A stretch of DNA of 64,000 bases from Marivirga lumbricoides (GTDB lineage Bacteria > Bacteroidota > Bacteroidia > Cytophagales > Cyclobacteriaceae), in the NCBI RefSeq assembly GCF_014636295.1, contig NZ_BMEC01000008.1, forward strand, positions 248,001 through 312,000. The letters are read 5' to 3'. Positions 32,997 to 43,316 of the stretch are shown here, in pieces. The notes beneath the pieces are model-generated. The model made no database searches, was not told the origin of the DNA, and worked only from the letters and a program-made list of their open reading frames with translations. Position 1 is the stretch's first letter; each line of letters begins with the position of its first letter. The position numbers and the translations under genes were made by a program.

Positions 32997-35222
32997 TTAC
33001 AGTTTAAGCTTCTTCTTTTCTAAGCCTAAACTTCTCTTAAGCTTTTCTTCATTTTGCTGTAGCTGCTTTAAAAGTTGTTCTTTTATTTCAAGCGTCTGAT
33101 GTCTCAGGGCTTCCAGATCAGCAGAAGAGTCCGTTTTAAGATGGTTGTTTATTTCCTCGACCTGAGCAATTAATGCTTCTTTTTCGGCAAGTAAAGCCTG
33201 TTGTTGCCTGTAAATTGATGAAACATCAATAGCAAATTTATATATTTTCCTTATATATCCATTCTGATCTTTTACATAAGTATAAGCTCCTTTAATGAAA
33301 ATTTTGCTTCCACCTTTAGTAATTCTTTCGAAGACACCCTCTTTATTGACCCCATTTCTTAAATCATTCCAAAATGCCTGATAATTATCTGAGGCAGCAT
33401 ATTCACTATCTACAAAAATGCGATGATGTTTGCCCTGAATTTCACTGAGGCTAGAGTAACCAAAAAGATTAAGAAAAGTGTTGTCAGCGTTCACTACTAT
33501 TCCGTCTGGATTAAACTCTATAAAAGCAATTCCACTTTTTTCAATGGCTCTTACCCGCTCAATATTTTCAGACTGACCTCTCTCCATCTCTTCCTGGGTT
33601 GCCTGCAGTTCTTCCATATTTTGACGCATTTCCTCTTCCTGCGAGCGCATTTGTTCAGTCATTTGCTGAGACTCATCCAGTAGCTGTTTGGTTTGCTCAT
33701 TAATTTTAACGGCCTGAATGGACGAGGCGATATTTTCTCCTACCCTATTCAAAAATTCCCTCTCATATCCTTTCAACTCATAGAAACTTGCGAGTTCAAT
33801 CACTCCAAAAATTTCCTGGTTTACCATAAGAGGAACAATAAATATACTTTTTGGAGTAGCTTGCCCTAAGCCTGAAGTAATTGTAACATAGTTCTGCGGA
33901 ATATCTTTGAGATAGATGCTCTCTTTTTCCAGGTAAACCTGACCTACTAAGCCTTGACCCGGAGCTACATTTTTCTCTATGAATTTTTTTCTGTCATATG
34001 CGTAGGTTGCTGCCAGCTGAAGATTTGTATTTTCTTCATTTTCATCAACTATAAAAATACTCCCCTGGTTTGCATTTAAATACTTAACAATGTAGGTAAT
34101 TACATGATCAGTTAACATTGATAGATTGTTAGAGTACTTTCTTAAAATGTCCCCCAATTCTGCAAAGCCTTTATTACTCCAGTTTCTAATAACGGCTTCT
34201 TCAGAAACTTTTTTGAGGCTGTCTCTCATTTCAGCCAGTGAACTACCTACTTCTCCTTCGTTGTTAAATACAGAAATGTCATTGTCAAAGCTTCCTTTCC
34301 CTACTTCTAAGGCAAAAGCTTTCACATTTCTTAAGTTTTGAGACAGGCTATATATTTCTTCCAAAACTATTCCCAACTCATCATCTGTACTCTTTTTTTC
34401 CTCCGGAATGTTTCCCTCACTTAAGATTTTAACCTCATTATTAACAATGTCAACGCTCTTGAGAATCTTTCTTATGATAAAGCGGAACAATACTATACAA
34501 ATGATGATGTACAATAACAGCACTATAATTTCTATAATGATGAATTGATCTATTGCATCAAAAGCTTCATTGCCTAATGCTTTAGTCTCATCTTTTAAAT
34601 TATCATACAGGGTTTGTGTAGTTTCATCAAAGGAAATAATAAGTGGGTTTAATTCTTCTAAAAATAGTTTTCCGTTATTAGGAGAGTTGCCCTGTTGGCT
34701 TAAAATTTCATCAGAAAGCCAGGTCTGAAGAGCAACCGGATCCATTAAAGAGTCAGCTTTGAACTCCGGGAAAGAAGTAATATCAATGGTAATATTGGTT
34801 CCTGAAAAGGATGCGTTCTCAATTATTTCCTGTTGCTTCTTCCTTATCCTTTCTTCCAATCTTGTCATTTTTTCCAGCAGAATCAGATTCTCAGCACTGT
34901 TCCACTTTTCTTTAAGGTTGTTGATCGTATCATTAATGGGGAGAATCTTTTTTTCCCAAATGTCGTCAATGCTTGCCACATAACTCGCCTCACCGTTTAA
35001 CAGGTATGAGTGCAATAGGATATTGGTGTTTCTCAACTCACTTCTTACAGCTTCAACCTGCATTCTGGAGGGTTGGCGATTGTCCAGAAGCTTTACTCCA
35101 ATAACCACAACATTTCCCACTTGAGAAAGGGTAATGCCTACCACTATTATGAGTAAGAGGGCCAGGCCGCTAAATGCCAGGATTAAACGACTTTTAATGG
35201 AACGGAAATTAAATTTTTTCAT
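32997..35222 (-). CDS. Membrane GAF/PAS sensor protein without an output domain
   Basis: 741 residues. Membrane helix at about 11-33, an extracytoplasmic helical sensor to about 220, a second helix at about 228-252, a HAMP-like linker, a GAF domain at about 365-510 (NQGSIFIVDENEENTNLQLAA, IFIVPLMVNQEIFGVIELAS), a coiled coil with many E, Q and M residues, a PAS domain at about 555-670 (GIAFIEFNPDGIVVNADNTFLNLFGY) and a C-terminal coiled coil. There is no kinase, cyclase, GGDEF/EAL or methyl-accepting signature. Such proteins are common in Cytophagales and probably signal by protein contacts. It lies 73 bp upstream of hemH and is divergent from the cryptochrome gene. Confidence 0.9.
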   Translation of the reverse strand: MKKFNFRSIKSRLILAFSGLALLLIIVVGITLSQVGNVVVIGVKLLDNRQPSRMQVEAVRSELRNTNILLHSYLLNGEASYVASIDDIWEKKILPINDTINNLKEKWNSAENLILLEKMTRLEERIRKKQQEIIENASFSGTNITIDITSFPEFKADSLMDPVALQTWLSDEILSQQGNSPNNGKLFLEELNPLIISFDETTQTLYDNLKDETKALGNEAFDAIDQFIIIEIIVLLLYIIICIVLFRFIIRKILKSVDIVNNEVKILSEGNIPEEKKSTDDELGIVLEEIYSLSQNLRNVKAFALEVGKGSFDNDISVFNNEGEVGSSLAEMRDSLKKVSEEAVIRNWSNKGFAELGDILRKYSNNLSMLTDHVITYIVKYLNANQGSIFIVDENEENTNLQLAATYAYDRKKFIEKNVAPGQGLVGQVYLEKESIYLKDIPQNYVTITSGLGQATPKSIFIVPLMVNQEIFGVIELASFYELKGYEREFLNRVGENIASSIQAVKINEQTKQLLDESQQMTEQMRSQEEEMRQNMEELQATQEEMERGQSENIERVRAIEKSGIAFIEFNPDGIVVNADNTFLNLFGYSSLSEIQGKHHRIFVDSEYAASDNYQAFWNDLRNGVNKEGVFERITKGGSKIFIKGAYTYVKDQNGYIRKIYKFAIDVSSIYRQQQALLAEKEALIAQVEEINNHLKTDSSADLEALRHQTLEIKEQLLKQLQQNEEKLKRSLGLEKKKLKL

Positions 35223-35388
35223 AAAAAGAGAAACGTATTCTTATACTGGCCACAATTTATCGCACTATTTTATATTTAAAAAGCTTCAAACATAAATTTC
35301 GATCAATGGGTTAACCATAGTGCATTTAACTTATGTAAAACCACATATGTGAAGCAAATTAAGCAATAATTCTTTAAAGATATATTTT

Positions 35389-36813
35389 ATGCGATTCAAT
35401 CGTTCAATCATATGGTTCAGGAATAATCTGAGGCTTCAGGATAATGAGGCTTTGGTAGAAGGAATTCAACAATCTTCAGAATATATTTTAATATATATTT
35501 TTGATGAAGCTCTGTGGAAAGATAATCCTATCTCTATGGCTCATGCTTCTCAAAAAAGACTCACTTTTCTTTGGCAATCAGTAGCTAACCTCCGGGAAAG
35601 CATCTTTTCATTAGGAGGAGAGCTCATTATCAGCAAAGGAAACCCGGAAAAGGTAATCGAAGAAATGGCGGCTCAATACAATTGCGATGCTGTTTTTGCG
35701 CCAAAAGAAGCCGGTGTTTATGAACAGCAAAGTGAAGAAAGGCTAGAAAAGGTTCTTACCAGAAAGAAAATCTTTTTCAACACATATGCTCAAAACACTC
35801 TTTTTCATGAAGAGGATATTCCCTGGCCCATAGGAAAACTCCCCGATGTTTTTACTCAATTCAGGAAAGAAAATGAAAAACAGACCGCTGTTCGTAAGCT
35901 CATTAAAACACCTCTTGAGTTTTCATTATCTGTAAAATTGAATGAGAAGAAGGTTTCAGCCCTGGATGTGGGAATTTCTCCCGAAAAGCCATCAGCCAAG
36001 TCGGTGCTGGCATTTGCCGGTGGTGAAAAGGAGGCATGGGCAAGACTCAATCATTACTTTTGGGAACAGGATCAGCTTAAGAATTATAAAGTGACGCGAA
36101 ACGGCCTTCTTGGAAGCGATTATTCCTCTAAGTTTTCTCCCTGGTTAGCTCTTGGGTGCATCTCACCTAAATCTATATATTACGAAGTAATGCGCTATGA
36201 GGCGGAACGGGTAAAAAACCAATCCACTTATTGGCTTGTGTTTGAACTGATATGGAGAGACTATTTTCACTTTGTACTGAAAAAATTCCAGAAAAGGTTA
36301 TTTCATGCATCAGGGATTAAAGAGGAAGAGGTTGAATGGTCGTCAGATGAAAAGATTTTTAAGCGCTGGGCAGCAGGCGAAACAGGTGTGCCTTTTGTTG
36401 ATGCCAACATGAGGGAATTAAATGAGACCGGCTATATGAGCAATAGAGGAAGGCAGAATGTGGCTAGCTTTTTAGTAAAAGATTTAGGTATAGATTGGCG
36501 AATGGGAGCATGGTATTTTGAACATGCCTTGTTAGATTATGACGTAGCAAGTAACTGGGGGAATTGGGCCTATGTGGCCGGAGTTGGTAATGATCCACGC
36601 GAGAACAGGTATTTTAATATTTTAAGCCAGGCAAAAAAATATGATCCTAAAGGAGATTATGTTCGGTTTTGGTTGCCTGAATTAAAAAATGTTGAGGGTT
36701 TTAATATTCATAAAATAGCATTATTAAATAAAAAAGAATACCTCAAACAGATTAATGGGACAAAAATTGACTATTTCGATCCTATTGTGGATATGAAAAA
36801 GTGGGATTATTGA
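35389..36813 (+). CDS. DASH-family cryptochrome/photolyase
   Basis: 474 residues. N-terminal photolyase domain (MRFNRSIIWFRNNLRLQDNEAL) for the antenna pigment and a C-terminal FAD domain: SSKFSPWLALGCISPKSIYYE, WRDYFHFVLKKFQKR, the GVPFVDANMRELNETGYMSNRGRQN stretch and ASNWGNWAYVAGVGNDPREN. The last two are typical of the DASH branch. Members repair cyclobutane pyrimidine dimers in single-stranded DNA under blue light. The C-terminal Trp chain (DWRMGAWYFEHALLDYDV and following) is present. It is divergent from the GAF/PAS sensor across about 165 bp. Confidence 0.95.
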   Translation: MRFNRSIIWFRNNLRLQDNEALVEGIQQSSEYILIYIFDEALWKDNPISMAHASQKRLTFLWQSVANLRESIFSLGGELIISKGNPEKVIEEMAAQYNCDAVFAPKEAGVYEQQSEERLEKVLTRKKIFFNTYAQNTLFHEEDIPWPIGKLPDVFTQFRKENEKQTAVRKLIKTPLEFSLSVKLNEKKVSALDVGISPEKPSAKSVLAFAGGEKEAWARLNHYFWEQDQLKNYKVTRNGLLGSDYSSKFSPWLALGCISPKSIYYEVMRYEAERVKNQSTYWLVFELIWRDYFHFVLKKFQKRLFHASGIKEEEVEWSSDEKIFKRWAAGETGVPFVDANMRELNETGYMSNRGRQNVASFLVKDLGIDWRMGAWYFEHALLDYDVASNWGNWAYVAGVGNDPRENRYFNILSQAKKYDPKGDYVRFWLPELKNVEGFNIHKIALLNKKEYLKQINGTKIDYFDPIVDMKKWDY

Positions 36814-36875
36814 AATTTTATTACTGCTAAGGGAGCTAAACACTGTAGCATCAGGTGATTTTGCATTATTCTTTC

Positions 36876-36883
36876 TATTTTTG
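36876..36883 (+). promoter_or_regulatory. tpiA: Bacteroidota -7 box (TATTTTTG) for tpiA
   Basis: Exact TAnnTTTG match, 33 bp upstream of the tpiA start, with a leader of about 27 nt. A TTG at 36861-36863 is only 12 bp away, shorter than the usual spacer. Confidence 0.5.
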
Positions 36884-36916
36884 TATAAACCTTAAACATT
36901 GGAAAAAATATAAAAT

Positions 36917-37675
36917 ATGAGAAAGCAAATAGTAGCCGGAAACTGGAAAATGAATAAAACATTGACAGAAGCTCAATCTCTTACTTCTGAAATTGCAAAC
37001 ATGGTAGCTGATGAAGCTCCTGACAATGTTCAGGTAATTATTGCTCCTCCTTATCCATTTATTTACGCTGTTCAGAACTTGATACCAGAGATGGGGCAAA
37101 TCCTGCTGTCAGGTCAAAACTGTCATTCAGAAGACTCAGGAGCATTTACAGGCGAGGTTTCGGCCAGTATGCTTAAATCTTTAGGTGCTCAGTATGTAAT
37201 ATTGGGCCATAGTGAAAGAAGAGAACAATTTAAGGAAACTGATCAGGAGCTGGCCAAAAAGGTGGATGCAGCTTTAAAAAATGATCTTAAAGTTATCTTT
37301 TGTTGCGGAGAACCCCTTGAAGTGCGTGAAGCAAATGAACAGAATAAGTATGTAACACAACAACTTACAAATAGCCTGTTTCACTTGTCAGAAGAAGCCT
37401 TTAAAAATATTGTAATAGCCTATGAACCTATATGGGCAATTGGAACCGGTAAAACAGCGAGCTCGGCACAAGCACAAGAAATGCATGAAACAATTCGTGA
37501 ACATTTAGCCTCTAAGTTTGGGAAATTGGCTGAGGAAACTTCAATACTTTATGGTGGTAGCTGTAAGCCGGATAATGCAAAAGAATTATTTTCTCAAAAA
37601 GATGTTGATGGAGGCTTAATAGGTGGCGCTTCCTTAAAATCTCGTGACTTTACAGATATCATTAAATCATTTTAA
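36917..37675 (+). CDS. tpiA: Triose-phosphate isomerase
   Basis: 252 residues with all active-site motifs: the Asn/Lys in AGNWKMN, the electrophilic His in ILGHSERR, and the catalytic Glu and flexible loop in AYEPIWAIGTGKTAS, then YGGSCKPDNA and GGLIGGASLK for the phosphate site. It interconverts dihydroxyacetone phosphate and glyceraldehyde 3-phosphate. Its TAA overlaps the ATG of prmA (TAATG), so the genes are translationally coupled. It heads the tpiA-prmA-giant protein-dipeptidase run. Confidence 0.98.
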   Translation: MRKQIVAGNWKMNKTLTEAQSLTSEIANMVADEAPDNVQVIIAPPYPFIYAVQNLIPEMGQILLSGQNCHSEDSGAFTGEVSASMLKSLGAQYVILGHSERREQFKETDQELAKKVDAALKNDLKVIFCCGEPLEVREANEQNKYVTQQLTNSLFHLSEEAFKNIVIAYEPIWAIGTGKTASSAQAQEMHETIREHLASKFGKLAEETSILYGGSCKPDNAKELFSQKDVDGGLIGGASLKSRDFTDIIKSF

Positions 37676-38520
37676 TGAGTTACCTTGCTTTAGACATTAA
37701 CTGCCCCGAGGATTTTATTGAAATCTTAATGGCAGAACTAGCGGAAATAGGCTTTTCTACTTTTCAGGAGAAAGAAGATGCAACAGGCCTATTAGCTTAT
37801 GCGGAAGAAAATGAGGAGATAGAGGATAGTCTTATCTCCTCTCTTTTTGACCGCTACCAATCCTTGGGTGACTTTTCCTTTGTAAAGAGTTATGTAGGAA
37901 AGGAAAACTGGAATGAAGATTGGGAAAAAAATTATGACCCTATAGAAGTAGAGGACAAAATACTGGTGAGAGCAAACTTTCACCCGGCTAATTCGAATTT
38001 TTTATATGAAATAATAGTTACACCAAAAATGTCGTTTGGTACAGGACACCACGAAACTACTTATCAAATTCTTGCATTTATGCTGAATATGGAGTTTTCA
38101 GGTAGAAATGTACTGGATGCCGGATGTGGAACAGGTATTTTAGGAATATTAGCTGCAAAAAAAGGAGCAAAAACTGTTGCAGCTTATGATATTGATGAGT
38201 GGGCAGTAGAAAATGCCAAGGAAAACTTTGAGCTGAACGAGATTACTCTCAACCAGGTTAAAATATGGCAGGGAGATGTGGAAACGGTGAAAAACAACAC
38301 AAAATTTGATGTTGTTTTGGCCAATATCAATAGAAATATTTTGCTTGAGGATATCAAGTTCTTGCAGAAGTTTATGGTTAATGGAGCATATTTGCTGCTA
38401 AGTGGCTTCTATGAAGAGGATATTCCGGCCATATTAAATGAAGCGAGTAAATACTCGTTACAAGAGAGGAAAAGAAGCTTACGCAACCGATGGGCGGCTT
38501 TGTGTTTGCAACTAAATTAA
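37675..38520 (+). CDS. prmA: Ribosomal protein L11 methyltransferase
   Basis: 281 residues. N-terminal substrate-recognition domain (DFIEILMAELAEIGFSTFQEKED) followed by a SAM methyltransferase: TPKMSFGTGHHETTYQ and VLDAGCGTGILGILAAKKGA, then VLANINRNILLEDI for the catalytic NxN-like segment. It trimethylates L11 (uL11). Its start overlaps the tpiA stop, and its stop overlaps the start of the next gene (TAATG again), so all three are coupled. Confidence 0.96.
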   Translation: MSYLALDINCPEDFIEILMAELAEIGFSTFQEKEDATGLLAYAEENEEIEDSLISSLFDRYQSLGDFSFVKSYVGKENWNEDWEKNYDPIEVEDKILVRANFHPANSNFLYEIIVTPKMSFGTGHHETTYQILAFMLNMEFSGRNVLDAGCGTGILGILAAKKGAKTVAAYDIDEWAVENAKENFELNEITLNQVKIWQGDVETVKNNTKFDVVLANINRNILLEDIKFLQKFMVNGAYLLLSGFYEEDIPAILNEASKYSLQERKRSLRNRWAALCLQLN

Positions 38521-41500
38521 TGAAACAGATTTTAATTTTATTCTTATTTTTTTCAGGGCTAGCTGCTTTCGCGCAGCCTGGTGAAGCTTTGCAACAACCT
38601 GCAAGCTTTTTAGCCCGGGTGCAGGCTGATTTAGCAGAGGTTAAATCTGAAAAATCAGAGGCAGTCTCGCTATTTTTTCAAAATTACTGGCAGAATGGGG
38701 CATATTCTTCTGAATTGAAAGCCAAAGTTGAGGCAGTGTATGATTCGCTGGTAGTTCGTAAATTAAATACCAGTAAGTACCGTCTCCCTTTTATTAGTAC
38801 TATCAGTGGTGCTGCTGCTAACCTACAAGACCCCACACCTGCTATTCAAACTTTTCTTATTATAGTGGAAAAAGGATTGGGTGAGTTGCACGTTAAAGAA
38901 TTAGAGAAATTAATTAAAGCGGCAGAAAGTGTTCTAGAAAAAAAGGCGCTGTATTACAGCAAATATTATCAATTAGCTTTTGACAAAGGAACAGTGAGTT
39001 TTGAATGGGATACTCCGGAACCGATTGTACCAGAGGAAACAGTTGAAGATGAACCTGTAGAGGAGGAAACAGGTTGGGGTGAAAGCTCTGATGATGATTG
39101 GGGTTCTGATTCCGGCTGGGGAAATGATGACAGCTCATGGGATGCTGAGCCAGCAGATAACACCCCCGCTGTAGAAGAGAAGCCAAGTTATGTGGCATAC
39201 AAAACACCAATGCCAGAACTCTCCGGACCTATAGTTATTTTAAAAGGGATTGACCTTCGGTTTATTTCTGCATCGGATTCTGCAAAGATTCTGAATACTG
39301 AAGGTAGCATGGAGCTTTTAGGTAAAACCTTTGTGGGAAAGGGCGGGAAATTTACCTGGGAGCATCTTAAAATTTCAGCTGAAGAATTATTCGCAGAGTT
39401 TTCTGAATATACACTTGAAGTAAATAAGCCTAATTTCATGGCAGAAGATGCTTTACTCACCTACAATTCTGTTTTAAAACAACCTGTTAAAGGTTTGTTC
39501 GAGTATCAATCTGAAAGTAAATCCAACCGTACACCTCAATTTCCTGCATTTCAATCCTATGAGTCCGGCTATTCTTTAAATATTTTAGATGTAAATGGAC
39601 TTTCGCTAACAGGGGGTATCACATTAAGAGGTACAACAATTACTACAGCTTCTTTAAATAATGGTTTAAGTAGGATGGAATTGCAAGGGAATGCTGTGAA
39701 AAAATTCCTGGCCAAATCACGTGAGTTCGTTTATAAAGATTCTGTGTTCACCTCCCACGTAGCAAATATTTCGCTTTTTCAGAGAAGAGATTCAATTTAT
39801 CACCCTGGGGTGAGTATTAATTACAGTGTGAAAGAAAATAAACTGACTCTTTTACAAGGTAAAGGAGGTTTTAAGAAAAGCCCTTTTTCTGCAAGTTATT
39901 TCAATATTGATTTTTATGCTGATAAAATAGAGTGGCCATTGGATTCTGCAGAAATAGATATTTCTATCTTAATTGCAAGTAAGAGAGTTCCTGCCTTATT
40001 TGAGTCGTCAGAATATTTTAATGAATACCGCTATAGTAGTCTCTCCGGGCTTTATAGTTTTCATCCATTGCAGTTAATAGTAAATTATAGCAGGAAAGCC
40101 AGACAGAAGACTTTTTATGTTAATGAGGTGGCTGATCGTATGAAAATTGATCAGAAGACACTTTCAGGAGCTATGCAGCTCTTAATGGAAAATGGGTTTC
40201 TTACTTATGATGAAGTTAGTGGTAGGATAGACTTATTGCCGAAATCCTATCATTATGTTGACTCCAATTGGGGCAAAAAAGATTTTGATAATTTGAAAAT
40301 TAGCTCTATTTCATCAGGAACACCTAATGGGAATCTTAATTTAGAAGAGGGTACTTTAACTATTAGGGGTGTAGAAAATTTTGAGATTAATGAGAAGTTA
40401 GGTGTAAGGGTAAAACCGGATAGTGGTATAGTGGTGCTAAAAGAAAACCGAGATATTGTTTTTAATGGGATTGTGTATGCGGGGAATTTTGAATATGTAG
40501 GAGTGGATTTTGAAATGGATTATGATAGCTTTTTAATATCAATGCCACAAATTGATAAAATTGAATTTAACCTTAAGGGAAAATCTAAAAGATCAGATTC
40601 CGAAAAGCTGAAAAATCAACTGGTTGAAACGGCCGGAGTACTTTATATTAATAAACCTGATAACAAATCAGCCACAAAAGATTATCCAAGCTACCCTGCT
40701 TTTAATGCCACAAAGGGAGCTACTGTATATTTCCTTGGTGATGAAATACTTGATGGGGTATATGACAAAAGCCTTTATTTCAGTATTCCTCCATTCAGTA
40801 TAGATTCAGTGAGTAGTAGTGATCCCAATGCTATTGCCTTTGAAGGTCAGTTTCATTCCGGGGGAATATTTCCGGTATTCGAAGAAAAACTGCGTGTAAT
40901 GCCTGATAAATCACTAGGGTTTCAACATCCGTTACCTGAAGAGGGGATTGATTTATTGGAAGGAAAAGCCAGGTTTTATGGTGATATTAAACTAGATAAT
41001 AAAGGACTGAGAGGAGGAGATAAAATTGAATTCTTGAGTACCAGTATTAACTCTTCCAATTTTACCTTCTTTAAAGACTCTATAGTGGGTGCAGGAACTT
41101 ATGCTAAAATGAATCCCGGTGATGTTAAAGGAGCGTCTTTTCCTGATATGGAAATAGTTAACTTTGATATGAAGTGGCTCACATCGAAAGATAGCCTGTA
41201 CCTTGCAAACAAGTCAGAACCTTTTAAAATGTATGGTGAAACAGCTTCTTTGGATGGAAGAGCTGTTATTTCGGAAAGGGGCTTATTTGGTGACGGGGAA
41301 TTGAGTACCCGGAAATCTTTAACAAAATCAGATAAATACTCATTTAAAGAACAGAGTTATGGTGCCAGGTTTGCAGATTTTATTATACAGTCTGACGATA
41401 GCATTCCATCATTATCATCGGATAATGTCAACCTTCAGTTTGATCTTGCTGCCAATGTAGCCACCATCAGTCCTGAAGTAGAGGGTGATGCTGCCTTGGA

Positions 41501-43292
41501 TTTTCCATATACAAGTTATAAAACCTCCATTCCTTCTGCTGTATGGAAGCTGGATGAAAAGAAAGTAATCATGCAGAAGCCTGCAGGGGTAAATATTCAG
41601 AACTCTTATTTTTACTCTACAAACCCTGATCAGGATTCTTTGGTATTTAATGCCACAGAAGCAATATACGACATAGATGCTTTATCACTCAATATTTCCG
41701 GAATACCTTATATTCAGGTAGCAGATGCGAGAATTACACCTGAAGGAGGAAAAATTATAGTGGGGCAGAATGCTGCTATGTCTAAACTTAATAATGCTAC
41801 GTTAAGCCTTGATACTTTAACTGCTTACCACAACCTGTACGATGGGGAAATTGATATCATTTCGAGAAATAAATTCGAAGGAGATGCCACCTATCGCTAT
41901 GTGAATTCTGTGGGAGACACTTTTTCTATAAAAATGGGGAAATTTACTTTGGAACCGGTGCCAAATCCTGCCAAAGGAAAGGCAAAATTAAGAACGGTTT
42001 CCTCAGGGGATGTAGTTTTGGATGATAGAATGCTGGTGAGTCCGGGAATGTACTATAAAGGTGATGTTACTATGTATGCGGATAAACCAGCACTTGATTT
42101 GAAGGGGTATGTTCAGCTTGATCTGAAAAATATACCTAATTATGATACATGGATTCAGTACAACAGTGATGGCAGTGCTAAGGAAGTGGTTTTTGATTTC
42201 AATAAAAGCGTTACAGAAATGGGTAATCCATTACAGGCAGGAATCCATTTTGATAGCCAAACCAATGAATTATATGCAACATTTACCAATGAAAAAAGGG
42301 ATTTAACAGATCAGGACTTCTTTGTACCAAGTGGATTACTTAGATATAAGGCCTCAGAAGATGAATTTGTGATCCAAAATGAAGACAAAAGCCTTGGGAT
42401 TTCATACGCTGGTAAATATTTTGCTTATAATGAGAAAGAGCAGAAAGTAGCATTTGAGGGTCCGCTCAATTTCATTAAAACAAACGATAAAATTGAGATA
42501 AAAAGTGCTGGATTAGGTTCAGGAGATTTGGTAAGTCAAGAGTTTGTATTTAATGTGATGCTTACTTCTGAGTTCTCTTTACCTAATAGCTTAACGCCTG
42601 TTATTGGTAATGATATGTTGGAAGTAGTGCAGCGCTTAGGTTTGCCTGAAGCTACAAAAGATTTAGAGAGGTTACTTCCTAAATTAGCTGAGATTGCTGG
42701 AAATTCAGCAGCGAAAAAATATGAACAAGCCATCTTCAATGATTATGTGCCACTTCATAGTATCTCAAGTGCTTTAACCAGAACACTCAACATCACTAAC
42801 CTGGATCTAAAATGGTCTGTTGATCAATCAGCCTGGTATAGTGTTGGGAAAATTGGCTTTAGTAATACGGGGTCTACAGATGTAAATGCTAATATTGATG
42901 GTTTTGTCGAAATCAATAAAAACGATATAGGAACTTCCTTAAAAATCTTTCTTCAGGTATCACCATCTTGCTGGTATTTCTTCCATTACGAAGAAAACCG
43001 TTTGATCTTTTTCTCTTCTAACCCGGTTGCTAATGATATAGTGGATAAAAAGTCAAAAGCAACGAAGGCCAAAGTAGGTGACTATGTATTTTTAACTGGC
43101 GACAAGTTGGAGGTAACCACCTTTGTTGAAGATTATAGAAGAAAATACTATGATATAGATGCTCCTTATTATCTGGAAATGGCTACCGAAGCGGGTACAG
43201 CCGGAGCAAATGCGCCAGTAAATTCAACTCCAGTGACAGATCCTTCCGTACCAGCCACACAGCCGGCAGAGGATGATGATGACGGATTTTAA
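38520..43292 (+). CDS. Giant secreted beta-rich protein (1,590 residues), unknown function
   Basis: 1,590 residues from the ATG at 38520; a longer frame from 38490 would overlap prmA, and the signal peptide (ILILFLFFSGLAAFAQ) fits the 38520 start. An N-terminal helical domain (about 20-160) is followed by an acidic, tryptophan-rich insert at about 170-215 (EETGWGESSDDDWGSDSGWG and more) and then over 1,300 residues of beta-rich sequence with no recognised repeat, including a helical patch near 535-590 (NEVADRMKIDQKTLSGAMQLL). The tail is Pro/Thr-rich and ends DDDDGF. It resembles nothing I can name; large proteins of this type occur widely in Bacteroidota. It is coupled to prmA and 24 bp before the dipeptidase. 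Confidence 0.9.
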   Translation: MKQILILFLFFSGLAAFAQPGEALQQPASFLARVQADLAEVKSEKSEAVSLFFQNYWQNGAYSSELKAKVEAVYDSLVVRKLNTSKYRLPFISTISGAAANLQDPTPAIQTFLIIVEKGLGELHVKELEKLIKAAESVLEKKALYYSKYYQLAFDKGTVSFEWDTPEPIVPEETVEDEPVEEETGWGESSDDDWGSDSGWGNDDSSWDAEPADNTPAVEEKPSYVAYKTPMPELSGPIVILKGIDLRFISASDSAKILNTEGSMELLGKTFVGKGGKFTWEHLKISAEELFAEFSEYTLEVNKPNFMAEDALLTYNSVLKQPVKGLFEYQSESKSNRTPQFPAFQSYESGYSLNILDVNGLSLTGGITLRGTTITTASLNNGLSRMELQGNAVKKFLAKSREFVYKDSVFTSHVANISLFQRRDSIYHPGVSINYSVKENKLTLLQGKGGFKKSPFSASYFNIDFYADKIEWPLDSAEIDISILIASKRVPALFESSEYFNEYRYSSLSGLYSFHPLQLIVNYSRKARQKTFYVNEVADRMKIDQKTLSGAMQLLMENGFLTYDEVSGRIDLLPKSYHYVDSNWGKKDFDNLKISSISSGTPNGNLNLEEGTLTIRGVENFEINEKLGVRVKPDSGIVVLKENRDIVFNGIVYAGNFEYVGVDFEMDYDSFLISMPQIDKIEFNLKGKSKRSDSEKLKNQLVETAGVLYINKPDNKSATKDYPSYPAFNATKGATVYFLGDEILDGVYDKSLYFSIPPFSIDSVSSSDPNAIAFEGQFHSGGIFPVFEEKLRVMPDKSLGFQHPLPEEGIDLLEGKARFYGDIKLDNKGLRGGDKIEFLSTSINSSNFTFFKDSIVGAGTYAKMNPGDVKGASFPDMEIVNFDMKWLTSKDSLYLANKSEPFKMYGETASLDGRAVISERGLFGDGELSTRKSLTKSDKYSFKEQSYGARFADFIIQSDDSIPSLSSDNVNLQFDLAANVATISPEVEGDAALDFPYTSYKTSIPSAVWKLDEKKVIMQKPAGVNIQNSYFYSTNPDQDSLVFNATEAIYDIDALSLNISGIPYIQVADARITPEGGKIIVGQNAAMSKLNNATLSLDTLTAYHNLYDGEIDIISRNKFEGDATYRYVNSVGDTFSIKMGKFTLEPVPNPAKGKAKLRTVSSGDVVLDDRMLVSPGMYYKGDVTMYADKPALDLKGYVQLDLKNIPNYDTWIQYNSDGSAKEVVFDFNKSVTEMGNPLQAGIHFDSQTNELYATFTNEKRDLTDQDFFVPSGLLRYKASEDEFVIQNEDKSLGISYAGKYFAYNEKEQKVAFEGPLNFIKTNDKIEIKSAGLGSGDLVSQEFVFNVMLTSEFSLPNSLTPVIGNDMLEVVQRLGLPEATKDLERLLPKLAEIAGNSAAKKYEQAIFNDYVPLHSISSALTRTLNITNLDLKWSVDQSAWYSVGKIGFSNTGSTDVNANIDGFVEINKNDIGTSLKIFLQVSPSCWYFFHYEENRLIFFSSNPVANDIVDKKSKATKAKVGDYVFLTGDKLEVTTFVEDYRRKYYDIDAPYYLEMATEAGTAGANAPVNSTPVTDPSVPATQPAEDDDDGF

Positions 43293-43316
43293 TTTAATAA
43301 TAGAAACAAAATATAT

